5,063 bases of DNA from Phycisphaerales bacterium (GTDB lineage Bacteria > Planctomycetota > Phycisphaerae > Phycisphaerales > UBA1924), in assembly GCA_029212425.1 (NCBI GenBank), contig JARGNC010000096.1, forward strand, positions 1-5,063. Reading direction: 5' to 3'. This document shows, in pieces, positions 1 through 5,063 of this stretch. Positions within the stretch are counted from its first letter, which is position 1. Each line of letters begins with the position of its first letter. Below the pieces are notes generated by a model, which saw only the letters and a program-made list of their open reading frames with translations, made no database searches and was not told the DNA's origin. The translations under genes and the position numbers were made by a program.

Positions 1-1089
1 TTGAACTTGGACTCGAGTTGTTCGGGATTGAGTTGTGATTGGAATCTGATGCTGCTGGATTGGGGTGAGATGTCGATGAACACGGTTGTGGACTGTGTGC
101 AGGTGCATTGGATTACGGATCATCTCGATACGGATACAGACTCGGATAGTTTGGCGGATGGTGTTGAAGGCTTTGCAGCGACTTGGACATTCTGGGATGC
201 GGTGAACTTTGCGCCGATCGAGACTGTTGAAGAGGTGGCGGTGCCGATTATTGATTTCACTTTCTTTAGTTTGCCTGGTGTGCATCCGACGGATGAAGGG
301 ATGTTGGCGCTGTGGACTGCGGATGTTGATCTTGGTGGGAGCTTCGGGACGAGTCTGGTCTTTGAAATCGGGGATACCGATTCTGATCTGCAGGGCGCGG
401 CGGTGCACAACGCGCGGTTTGATTTGCGTGATGAGGATTCCAATGGGATCGCGGACAATGACTACAACCAGAACGGGCTCGCGGATTGGGGTTGGTCGGT
501 GTTCTTTGTTGAGCCTGGCACAGCTGATGTTGATAACGCGGACAGCGATTCGGATTGGAGTACAGGGATCGATGGTGAGTATCGGTCCGATTCGGTGAGT
601 GCGATCCGGATTGCATCGCCGACTCCTGGGCACGCGGAGTATGACTCTGTGGATGATCGTTGGGACTGGGTTGGGGATGGTCCTACAGCTGGGATAACTG
701 ACGATGCGGTGATCTACGGTGCGCCGATGAATCCTGATGGGAGCGGTGGGTTTTATGAGTTCGCACGGATCTGGTTCGGCGGTTTGAACTGTTCTCCAGG
801 TCAAGAGTTTGGATATACCCCTGCGGCACACTTTGCGATGGTGTTGTTTGGGCCCGCCATTGATGATTTTTGCCGCGTTGATTACGGAGGCAATCCTGAT
901 GGCTCTCCTGACGGGTCGTTGAACTTTCTTGATGTTTCGATATTCTTGACTTTGTATGCGAATGGCGACCTGCTTGCGGATCTCACTGGTCCGGAGGATT
1001 GTGTGCCTGATGGGCGTGTGAACTTTCTTGATGTTTCGAAATTCATCATGCTGCTCACATCGGACTGTGAAAGTTGCTTCCTTCTTTGA
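1..1089 (+). CDS. Secreted Asp-rich protein with C-terminal dockerin-like pair, 5'-truncated
   Basis: The frame is open from the first base to TGA at 1087-1089, so the gene begins upstream; the TTG at base 1 is not a credible start. From base 49 it aligns with the downstream gene beginning at that protein's residue 107, so roughly 100 residues, including the expected signal peptide, are missing. Numbering from base 1, residues 17-58 match the paralogue at 35 of 42 positions by hand count, including NTVVDCVQVHW and DTDTDSDS. Further acidic clusters follow near residues 124-160 and 175-191, resembling thrombospondin type 3 or EF-hand-like Ca2+ sites. A paired dockerin-like module ends the protein: D300-D304-G-N308-D311 and D333-D337-G-N341-D344. 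After the second repeat it ends TSDCESCFLL rather than AAGCP. Both genes look intact and under protein-level constraint, because many differences between them are synonymous. I do not recognise a named function; an exported structural or binding protein is an inference. Confidence 0.85.
   Translation: MNLDSSCSGLSCDWNLMLLDWGEMSMNTVVDCVQVHWITDHLDTDTDSDSLADGVEGFAATWTFWDAVNFAPIETVEEVAVPIIDFTFFSLPGVHPTDEGMLALWTADVDLGGSFGTSLVFEIGDTDSDLQGAAVHNARFDLRDEDSNGIADNDYNQNGLADWGWSVFFVEPGTADVDNADSDSDWSTGIDGEYRSDSVSAIRIASPTPGHAEYDSVDDRWDWVGDGPTAGITDDAVIYGAPMNPDGSGGFYEFARIWFGGLNCSPGQEFGYTPAAHFAMVLFGPAIDDFCRVDYGGNPDGSPDGSLNFLDVSIFLTLYANGDLLADLTGPEDCVPDGRVNFLDVSKFIMLLTSDCESCFLL
889..1068 (+). other. Paired dockerin-like Ca2+-binding module of the first gene
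   Basis: Two segments fit the dockerin type I loop D-x-x-x-D-G-x-[LV]-N-x-x-D. The first has D300, D304-G305, N308 and D311; the second has D333, D337-G338, N341 and D344. Each is followed by a hydrophobic helix-like stretch (VSIFLTLY; VSKFIMLL). The second loop contains Cys334, which is not usual in this loop. In known dockerins the pair binds two Ca2+ ions and docks onto a cohesin; whether that applies here is inference. Confidence 0.8.
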
Positions 1090-1106
1090 TGTTATGATTG
1101 GACAGG

Positions 1107-1158
1107 CCGTCTCTTGGGGAGCCCTTCATGGAATTCTGGAGACGGTTTTTTCATTTTT
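1107..1158 (+). terminator. Intrinsic terminator after the first gene
   Basis: A perfect 7-bp inverted repeat (CCGTCTC at 1107-1113, GAGACGG at 1139-1145) encloses 25 nt and is followed at once by TTTTTTCATTTTT (1146-1158). It starts 18 nt after the TGA of the upstream gene. The long loop is somewhat unusual, but the T-tract makes this the best terminator in the window. It implies that the next gene has its own promoter. Confidence 0.75.
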
Positions 1159-1172
1159 GAGCGATGCTCAAA
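1156..1172. repeat. Small perfect inverted repeat
   Basis: TTTGAGC (1156-1162), a GAT loop and GCTCAAA (1166-1172) form a 7-bp hairpin that overlaps the end of the terminator T-tract. It could be a back-up terminator element, an operator for the next gene, or chance. No partner site is visible in the window. Confidence 0.35.
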
Positions 1173-1403
1173 TGTACTGATTCTGATGCAATAGCTGTGT
1201 TTTTATGGTTGCTTTAGGTTTTTTTGGGGGTGCGGTAGTGGGTTCTTCCTACGGCGTTGGTAGTAGTGTCTGTTTTGAGTGCGATGAGGCGAAAGTTGTT
1301 GCGGTGAGTATTGGAGGGATATATGTTTGAAGAAGAGGGCCGGTGTGGGTCTTCTGATTTGTTTGTTGGATATATGCGATGTGTATGTATTCAGGTATTT
1401 TGT
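1173..1403. other. Non-coding G/T-rich leader between the paralogues
   Basis: Together with the terminator this makes a 327-nt gap without a confident gene. The + strand is strongly G/T-rich, with runs such as TTTTTTTGGGGG around 1219-1230 and few C residues. The 9-mer GGATATATG occurs twice, at 1317-1325 and 1368-1376. No riboswitch fold, tRNA or conserved RNA could be recognised by eye. A Cys-rich 52-codon frame starts at 1323 and is treated under findings, since its coding status is doubtful. Confidence 0.6.
1296..1325 (+). promoter_or_regulatory. Weak candidate sigma70-type promoter for the second gene
   Basis: TTGTTG (1296-1301), an 18-nt spacer and TATATG (1320-1325) give an imperfect -35/-10 pair. 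This would place transcription start near 1332 and a leader of about 85 nt before the ATG at 1417. A promoter somewhere in this gap is expected because of the terminator upstream. TATATG at 1371-1376 is an alternative -10 but has no good -35 partner. Planctomycete promoters are poorly matched by the E. coli consensus, so this is a guess. Confidence 0.2.
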
Positions 1404-1410
1404 AAAGGAG
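1404..1410 (+). promoter_or_regulatory. Ribosome binding site deciding the start at 1417
   Basis: AAAGGAG lies 6 nt before the ATG at 1417. It decides in favour of this start over an in-frame TTG at 1327, because translation from 1417 also begins directly with a typical signal peptide. Confidence 0.85.
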
Positions 1411-1416
1411 ATCGAA

Positions 1417-2712
1417 ATGAAGAATGGAACACTCAGTGCATTGATGCTTGCGGTCATGGCGGGGACTGTGATCGCGGGTGATACTCCAGTTGAGATCGAT
1501 GCAACCGAAGGCGAGCTTCGTCATGCGGGGCATCTGTATTTCAATGTTTCAACGGGCGAGCGTTTGATCACCATGATTGATGGTGTGGATGCGCAGCGCG
1601 GCGTCAATGGTGGGGAGGGCGAAGAGATCTGGGTCATCGGTGGTGAAGCAACCGGTTGCCCGGACGGTGCATTTGTGAACTTCTTCTTTGGGCTTGATGG
1701 TCTGACAGACAACTATGGGGCGCAGACGAGCCCGATGCTGCTTGATTGGGGGGATATCGAGAACAACACGGTTGTCGATTGTGTGCAGGTTCACTGGGTC
1801 ACGGATCACGCGGATACTGATACTGATTCAGACAGTTTCGCGGATGGCGTTGAGGGGTTTGGCGCGACTTGGACTTTCTGGGATGGGATGAATGGTCGCT
1901 CGCCTCAGCTTGATTCGATCGCGCTTCCGATTGTTGACTTTACATTCTTCAATCTTCCTGGAGAGTATCCTGTTGATACTGCAACACTCGCGTTCTACAC
2001 AGCTGATGTTGATCTGGGTGGGACTTTTACGAGTTCGATTACCTTTGAGATTGGTGATGACGATTCGGATCTCAATGGTGCGGCGGTGCATAACCCTCGC
2101 ATGGATCTGAATGATGCGGACTCGGACAGTGTGCCTGACATTGATCCGGATGGAGATGGTCTTGCGGACTGGGGATGGTCGATTGATTTCATCCAGCCTG
2201 GTACGGTTGACTTTGACAATGCGGACAGCGACTCGGATTCGCAGACTGGTGTTGATGGTGATATCAACGCGTTTGCGACTGCTGGTGTGGTGTTTGGGTT
2301 GCCTCAGCCTGGGATGGCGGAGTTTGACTCTGTTGCGGGTGCATGGGATTGGGTCCCAGGTCCGGGCGCGCCGTCTGTCGAGGATGCGTTTGGGCTCGTG
2401 GATGGTGGGGTGTACGATGGGCCGTTCTTCTTTGGTGGGTTCAACTGTGAGCCTTATTCACCGATGGCTGCGTTCTCTATTGTGTTGTATGGACCACCGG
2501 TTCAGGGTGATTGTGGTGACCTTGCAGGGAATCCGGATGGAACGCCTGACGGGGTGCTCAACTTCTTGGATATTTCTGCGTTCCTTTCGTACTTTGCGCA
2601 GGGTGATCTGGTTGTAGATTACGCTGGGAATCCGGATGGATCACCTGATGGGGTGCTCAACTTCCTTGATGTGAGCGCGTACTTGACGATCTTTGCGGCA
2701 GGATGTCCATAA
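1417..2712 (+). CDS. Secreted Asp-rich protein with C-terminal dockerin-like pair
   Basis: A 431-residue protein. Residues 1-20 form a Sec signal peptide (MKNGTLSALMLAVMAG, then TVIA with likely cleavage after Ala20). The mature part has a region rich in beta-type residues (about 22-110), then three acidic clusters: 130-143 (DTDTDSDS), 230-251 (alternating Asp ending DPDGDGLADW) and 265-281. Their spacing resembles thrombospondin type 3 or EF-hand-like Ca2+ sites. Residues 371-431 are two dockerin-like repeats, with D374-D378-G-N382-D385 and D407-D411-G-N415-D418, and the protein ends AAGCP. It is the complete paralogue of the partial gene upstream. The start at 1417 is supported by AAAGGAG and the signal peptide; the frame could extend to a TTG at 1327 but that adds a poor N-terminus. 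No enzymatic motif is visible. An exported Ca2+-stabilised surface or matrix protein is inference; I cannot name the family. Confidence 0.9.
   Translation: MKNGTLSALMLAVMAGTVIAGDTPVEIDATEGELRHAGHLYFNVSTGERLITMIDGVDAQRGVNGGEGEEIWVIGGEATGCPDGAFVNFFFGLDGLTDNYGAQTSPMLLDWGDIENNTVVDCVQVHWVTDHADTDTDSDSFADGVEGFGATWTFWDGMNGRSPQLDSIALPIVDFTFFNLPGEYPVDTATLAFYTADVDLGGTFTSSITFEIGDDDSDLNGAAVHNPRMDLNDADSDSVPDIDPDGDGLADWGWSIDFIQPGTVDFDNADSDSDSQTGVDGDINAFATAGVVFGLPQPGMAEFDSVAGAWDWVPGPGAPSVEDAFGLVDGGVYDGPFFFGGFNCEPYSPMAAFSIVLYGPPVQGDCGDLAGNPDGTPDGVLNFLDISAFLSYFAQGDLVVDYAGNPDGSPDGVLNFLDVSAYLTIFAAGCP
2527..2709 (+). repeat. Direct repeat coding the dockerin-like pair of the second gene
   Basis: Two copies, starting at 2527 and 2626 (99-nt or 33-codon period), share GGGAATCCGGATGGA and a near-identical GGGGTGCTCAACTTC block. 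They encode GNPDG[TS]PDGVLNFLD[IV]S. The loop has Thr or Ser at the position where classical dockerins usually have Asn. The high DNA identity between the two repeats suggests recent duplication or ongoing gene conversion within the module. Confidence 0.85.
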
Positions 2713-2783
2713 GAACTTCTTTTCGTCCACATCTGGATGGTGTGTCATTGTTCGTGACAACGCGCGGATGATGACGGGACGAT

Positions 2784-2810
2784 GCGGGGCACTCTGTTTG
2801 AGTGCCCCGC
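2784..2810. terminator. GC-rich hairpin 1 between convergent genes
   Basis: A perfect 11-bp stem, GCGGGGCACTC (2784-2794) with GAGTGCCCCGC (2800-2810), encloses TGTTT. It lies about 70 nt after the TAA of the + strand gene. It is followed on the + strand only by GTTCAATT, so there is no proper T-tract. It probably terminates or stabilises the 3' end of the + strand transcript. Confidence 0.6.
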
Positions 2811-2822
2811 GTTCAATTGAAA

Positions 2823-2856
2823 GACCCCCTCGCTTGACGAATCGAGCGAGGGGGTC
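2823..2856. terminator. GC-rich hairpin 2 between convergent genes
   Basis: A perfect 12-bp stem, GACCCCCTCGCT (2823-2834) with AGCGAGGGGGTC (2845-2856), can extend through a T-G pair and two further pairs to a CGAA tetraloop (2838-2841). On the - strand it is followed by TTTCAATTG, and it lies 33 nt past the stop codon of the - strand gene. It is therefore the natural terminator for that gene. A 10-bp palindrome, TTCAATTGAA (2812-2821), sits between the two hairpins. Confidence 0.65.
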
Positions 2857-2889
2857 GTGTGCGTCTATCGACTCATTGCTTTGGGATGG

Positions 2890-5052
2890 TTATGGGCAAC
2901 CCGCGGCGTAGAGGGAGAGGAACTGGGAGACATCAAGGAAGTTCCAGCTTCCGTCGTTGTTGAGGTCTACACGAGGATCGTGCAGGCTGAACTCGTTTAA
3001 GAATGCGGAGATGTCGAGGAAGTTGAGCACGCCGTCACCTGTGCAGTCGACTGGGCAGGCGATGCCTTGAGCACAGTCTGGTGCGGTGATGCAGACCTCG
3101 ATGGAACAGCACTCTTCGAGGTTCTGTGTGTGCATGGTGAGGAGGAAGCAGACTTCTTCGCCTGGGAGTGCGCCGCAGATGGTGACAGTGACGGTTTCTG
3201 TGCCGTAGCTGACCATTGGTGGGAAGTCCCAGCGGCTTGGGTCGATGTTCCCTGTATCGATGCTGACGCCTGCAGGCGAGAGCGGGGCGAAGAATGAGTA
3301 GTAGATGTCGTCACCGGTGAGGTTGTCGACATCGAAGGTGTAGGTGAAGCATCCGGAGCCATCGCTTGAGCATTCAATGAACTCGTCATGAACCTGAGCA
3401 CAGTCGCACTCTGGGATCACGATGCATTGTTCGATTGAGCAGCACTCTTCGAAATCAGCGGTGTTGAGACTCAGGATGAAGCAGAGTTCGTCTCCTGGGA
3501 GTCCGCCGTTGAAGGTGATGGTGACTTGGGTGGTGTCACCATCGAGGAGTAGTGATGGGAGGGTGATGAGTCCTGATGGGACAACATTGGCGCCTCCAGA
3601 TTGTGGGAGCACGAGGAGGTGTGCGACATCTTGACCAGAGTTGTTGGTAAGGTCGAAGGTGAGTGTGTAGTTCCCGGAAGGATCAAGATCGCAAAGGATG
3701 CTTTCTTCTGAGATCGTTGCGCAGGGGTCTTCGACGAATCTTGGGCATGAGATTTCGACTGATCCCAGACCAGATTTGTCTTGGAACAGGATTTCAGCAT
3801 CCATGTCAATGAGGATTGAGCTTGCAACATTGCCCCCTGATTGCGGGAGACCTTGGATGCCGTAGACATTGGGTCCGACACCTTGTGTGCCGAGGATCAT
3901 TGCGTCGCTGGTGACCCAGACGCGATCGTCTGGAGCTGCGGCGTAGGAGTAATCAACTCCACCTGCAGAGTCGGCGCTGTTGCTTGCTCCGCCTCCGACT
4001 GAGAACGCGTTTGGGGATGGGAGCCAGACACCGCCGCCTTGTTCTTCGCAGATGTATTCAAGTGCTCTGGATTGGTGTGGGGCGGTGTTGAAGCGACCTG
4101 TAGTAAGGTCGGTTTGCATGGTGCGTTCTGCGATCATCATCTGACCAGCGGAACCGAACGCGATGTCGGAGACTGGGTTTGAGTAATCGTTGAACAGTTC
4201 TGGTACAGAGATTTCGAGTTGTTCTGTTCCTGCGATAAACTCGCCTGCAGCGTCGTATGCGACGGACCAGATTTCGTTTGCGCCTGGTGATCCGGTTGTT
4301 GAGTCTTCGACCCAGAGTGAGTAGTAGACTCGGCCGTTGAATGACTGGACGGCCCAGACGCGTTCTCCGAGTCGTGCGGCGCCTTCGCCGTCACCTGCTT
4401 CTGGGGTGCAGTCAGACACGATTCCGGTTGCGTGATCCCATGTGCTCAGGCAGGTCCCTGATGCATCGATTCGGTAGATTCGGCCGTCTTCGAAGTTCGA
4501 GACATAGACCATTTGTTTGTCCACATCGAAGCAAAGGTTTCCGAGACCTGGGTAGGATTCTGCGATCCCGTCGGGTGAGGCTGCGATGACAGGGTCGCTG
4601 TTGTTTGGGAGCGTGGCGAACACGGATGGTGCGCCGGTGACGGAGTCGATGATATAGACCTGTCCGGGTTGTCCGCCGATCGATCCGATGTTGTCGGAGA
4701 AGTAGATCGCGGTGTGGGCGGCGTAGATGTTTCCTCGATCGTCGAGCGCGACGCCGAAGACTTGACCCATTGTTGAGCGGACCCATTCAGGGTGTGAGTA
4801 AATGCTGGTTGGCCAATCAACCCCCAGCGGTGCGGTGGTCTGACCGGTGAGGTCGTAGACATTGAGTACGCCTTCGCTGTCGTTTGATCTCCACTGTGTT
4901 GCGGCGGCGATTTGTCCGCCTCCAAAGCTTTGGTATTCATCGGCGGTGAACTGTGGGCGTTCTCCGTCGCATTCTCCTGGTCCGACATCAGCGTGCAGAG
5001 TTGCAGTGATGGCGGTCATGGCTGCCGCGGCGATCCAATTGGTTCGATACAT
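2890..5052 (-). CDS. Secreted propeller-like protein with twin Cys-rich repeats and dockerin-like C-terminus
   Basis: A 720-residue exported protein. Residues 1-21 are a signal peptide (hydrophobic AAAAMTAITATL, cleavage probably after LHA at Ala21). Residues about 40-435 hold blade-like segments with alternating beta strands and turn motifs: 98-146 (GVALDDRGNIYAAH, GQVYIIDSVTG), 170-200, 230-270, 293-310 and 368-400. These resemble NHL or SMP-30-type beta-propellers, though I cannot assign a family or catalytic residues. Residues 442-550 and 551-660 are two tandem repeats of about 110 residues, each ending PG[DE]E[LV]CF and EECCSIE. Residues 663-720 are the dockerin-like pair: D669-D673-G-N677-D680 and the more canonical D696-L-N-N-D700-G-N704-D707, ending AAGCP. 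The start is backed by AGGGG 6 nt upstream. It converges on the + strand paralogues and shares only the C-terminal module with them. A role in binding or scaffolding outside the cytoplasm is inference. Confidence 0.9.
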   Translation of the reverse strand: MYRTNWIAAAAMTAITATLHADVGPGECDGERPQFTADEYQSFGGGQIAAATQWRSNDSEGVLNVYDLTGQTTAPLGVDWPTSIYSHPEWVRSTMGQVFGVALDDRGNIYAAHTAIYFSDNIGSIGGQPGQVYIIDSVTGAPSVFATLPNNSDPVIAASPDGIAESYPGLGNLCFDVDKQMVYVSNFEDGRIYRIDASGTCLSTWDHATGIVSDCTPEAGDGEGAARLGERVWAVQSFNGRVYYSLWVEDSTTGSPGANEIWSVAYDAAGEFIAGTEQLEISVPELFNDYSNPVSDIAFGSAGQMMIAERTMQTDLTTGRFNTAPHQSRALEYICEEQGGGVWLPSPNAFSVGGGASNSADSAGGVDYSYAAAPDDRVWVTSDAMILGTQGVGPNVYGIQGLPQSGGNVASSILIDMDAEILFQDKSGLGSVEISCPRFVEDPCATISEESILCDLDPSGNYTLTFDLTNNSGQDVAHLLVLPQSGGANVVPSGLITLPSLLLDGDTTQVTITFNGGLPGDELCFILSLNTADFEECCSIEQCIVIPECDCAQVHDEFIECSSDGSGCFTYTFDVDNLTGDDIYYSFFAPLSPAGVSIDTGNIDPSRWDFPPMVSYGTETVTVTICGALPGEEVCFLLTMHTQNLEECCSIEVCITAPDCAQGIACPVDCTGDGVLNFLDISAFLNEFSLHDPRVDLNNDGSWNFLDVSQFLSLYAAGCP
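2893..3066 (-). other. Paired dockerin-like Ca2+-binding module of the - strand gene
   Basis: Residues 663-720 contain two D-x-x-x-D-G-x-x-N-F-L-D loops, each followed by a short hydrophobic helix (ISAFLNEF; VSQFLSLY). The second loop, DLNNDG, matches the classical dockerin consensus best of any in the window. The module begins with CPVDCTGDG, so two Cys residues precede or lie in the first loop, and it ends AAGCP. Confidence 0.85.
3073..3729 (-). repeat. Two tandem ~110-residue Cys-containing repeats
   Basis: Residues 442-550 (bases 3403-3729) and 551-660 (3073-3402) align throughout: an early Cys, then a [YF]T[LY]TFD strand, a polar turn, TxxVT[IV]T, then PG[DE]E[LV]CF[IL]L, EECCSIE, a Cys two residues later, and a Cys-containing linker. 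ECCSIE falls at 536-541 and 647-652, exactly 111 residues apart. The strand pattern suggests Ig-like or beta-sandwich folds, possibly stabilised by disulphides, including the vicinal Cys pair. The family is not identified. Confidence 0.75.
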
Positions 5053-5058
5053 GGTGTA

Positions 5059-5063
5059 CCCCT
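5059..5063 (-). promoter_or_regulatory. Ribosome binding site of the - strand gene
   Basis: On the - strand AGGGG ends 6 nt before the ATG (5052-5050). The site runs to the window edge, so its 5' extent and the promoter lie outside. Confidence 0.75.

Larger units (their letters stand above)
49..2712 (+). repeat. Tandem gene duplication (two diverged paralogues)
   Basis: Bases 49-1089 and 1735-2712 encode collinear homologous proteins in the same orientation. The match is strongest over the first 42 aligned residues and over the block containing TADVDLGG, FEIGD, GAAVHN and GLADWGWS. It is weak in the middle (residues about 195-265 of the first copy), where the first copy carries about 16 extra residues, and becomes clear again in the dockerin-like module. 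At DNA level the conserved blocks differ mainly at third codon positions, so the duplication is old and the protein has been under selection. The intergenic spacer shows no duplicated flank or mobile-element remnant that I can see. Confidence 0.85.

Noticed and set aside
1..48. Base 1 TTG as the true start of the first gene
   Set aside because: The alignment to the paralogue shows that about 100 N-terminal residues, including the signal peptide, are missing, and no ribosome binding site can be seen; the gene is cut by the window edge.
121..600. Asp-rich DTDTDSDS region as an RTX toxin repeat
   Set aside because: The glycine-rich nonapeptide GGxGxDxUx is absent; the spacing is closer to thrombospondin type 3 or EF-hand-like loops.
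1327..1416. TTG-initiated 30-residue N-terminal extension of the second gene
   Set aside because: It gives a poor N-terminus and would bury a good signal peptide. The ATG at 1417 has AAAGGAG at 6 nt. GGAGGG at 1313-1318 does lie 8 nt before the TTG, so it is not wholly impossible.
2111..2617. 168-codon + strand frame inside the second gene
   Set aside because: It is Arg/Leu-rich out-of-frame translation of an Asp-rich gene (GAT and CGG steps), with no support beyond openness.
2527..2709. Repeats here and at 889-1068 as a CRISPR-like array
   Set aside because: The periodicity is in frame and codes for Ca2+-loop protein repeats; there are no short identical repeats with unique spacers.
2693..2911. 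72-codon + strand frame across the convergent gap
   Set aside because: It runs through both hairpins and into the end of the opposite gene, has no ribosome binding site of note and no recognisable product.
2890..3066. Evidence for a true cellulosome
   Set aside because: No cohesin, scaffoldin, carbohydrate-binding module or glycoside hydrolase is recognisable in the window; the dockerin-like module alone does not establish one.
4446..4988. 180-codon - strand frame inside the propeller-like gene
   Set aside because: Its translation is Ser/Thr/Pro-rich low-complexity, typical of an out-of-frame shadow of the 720-residue gene, which has the signal peptide, repeats and terminal module.

Overview
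The window most likely comes from a planctomycete, probably the class Phycisphaerae. The main evidence is that all three main reading frames encode proteins ending in a paired dockerin-like calcium-binding module of the form DG-x-L-N-F-L-D-[VI]-S-x-F-L. Two of the three finish on the terminal residues AAGCP, the 'Gly-Cys' ending I recall from secreted proteins of that class. This is recognition from memory, not a database result. Base composition is moderate in GC, and the + strand carries more G than C in the lines I counted, whichever way the genes run.

Layout: (1) bases 1-1089, + strand, hold the 3' part of a gene for a large secreted Asp-rich protein; its start lies upstream of the window. 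(2) Bases 1090-1416 hold a convincing intrinsic terminator, a second small hairpin and a G/T-rich leader ending in a strong ribosome binding site. (3) Bases 1417-2712, + strand, hold a complete paralogue of gene 1 with a signal peptide. (4) Bases 2713-2889 separate convergent genes and hold two perfect GC-rich hairpins. (5) Bases 2890-5052, - strand, hold a 720-residue secreted protein: signal peptide, predicted beta-propeller-like region, two tandem Cys-containing beta-sandwich-like repeats, and the same dockerin-like C-terminus. Its ribosome binding site is the last thing in the window.

No enzyme, regulator, transposase, tRNA, rRNA or CRISPR array is visible. What unites the genes is extracytoplasmic location, many acidic Ca2+-binding-type motifs and a common C-terminal module. 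The simplest reading is a small cluster of cell-surface or exported proteins that share a partner or sorting route through that module. The function of the Asp-rich paralogue family is unknown to me. The tandem pair and the shared module are the parts most worth following up; nothing here amounts to a demonstrated new system.
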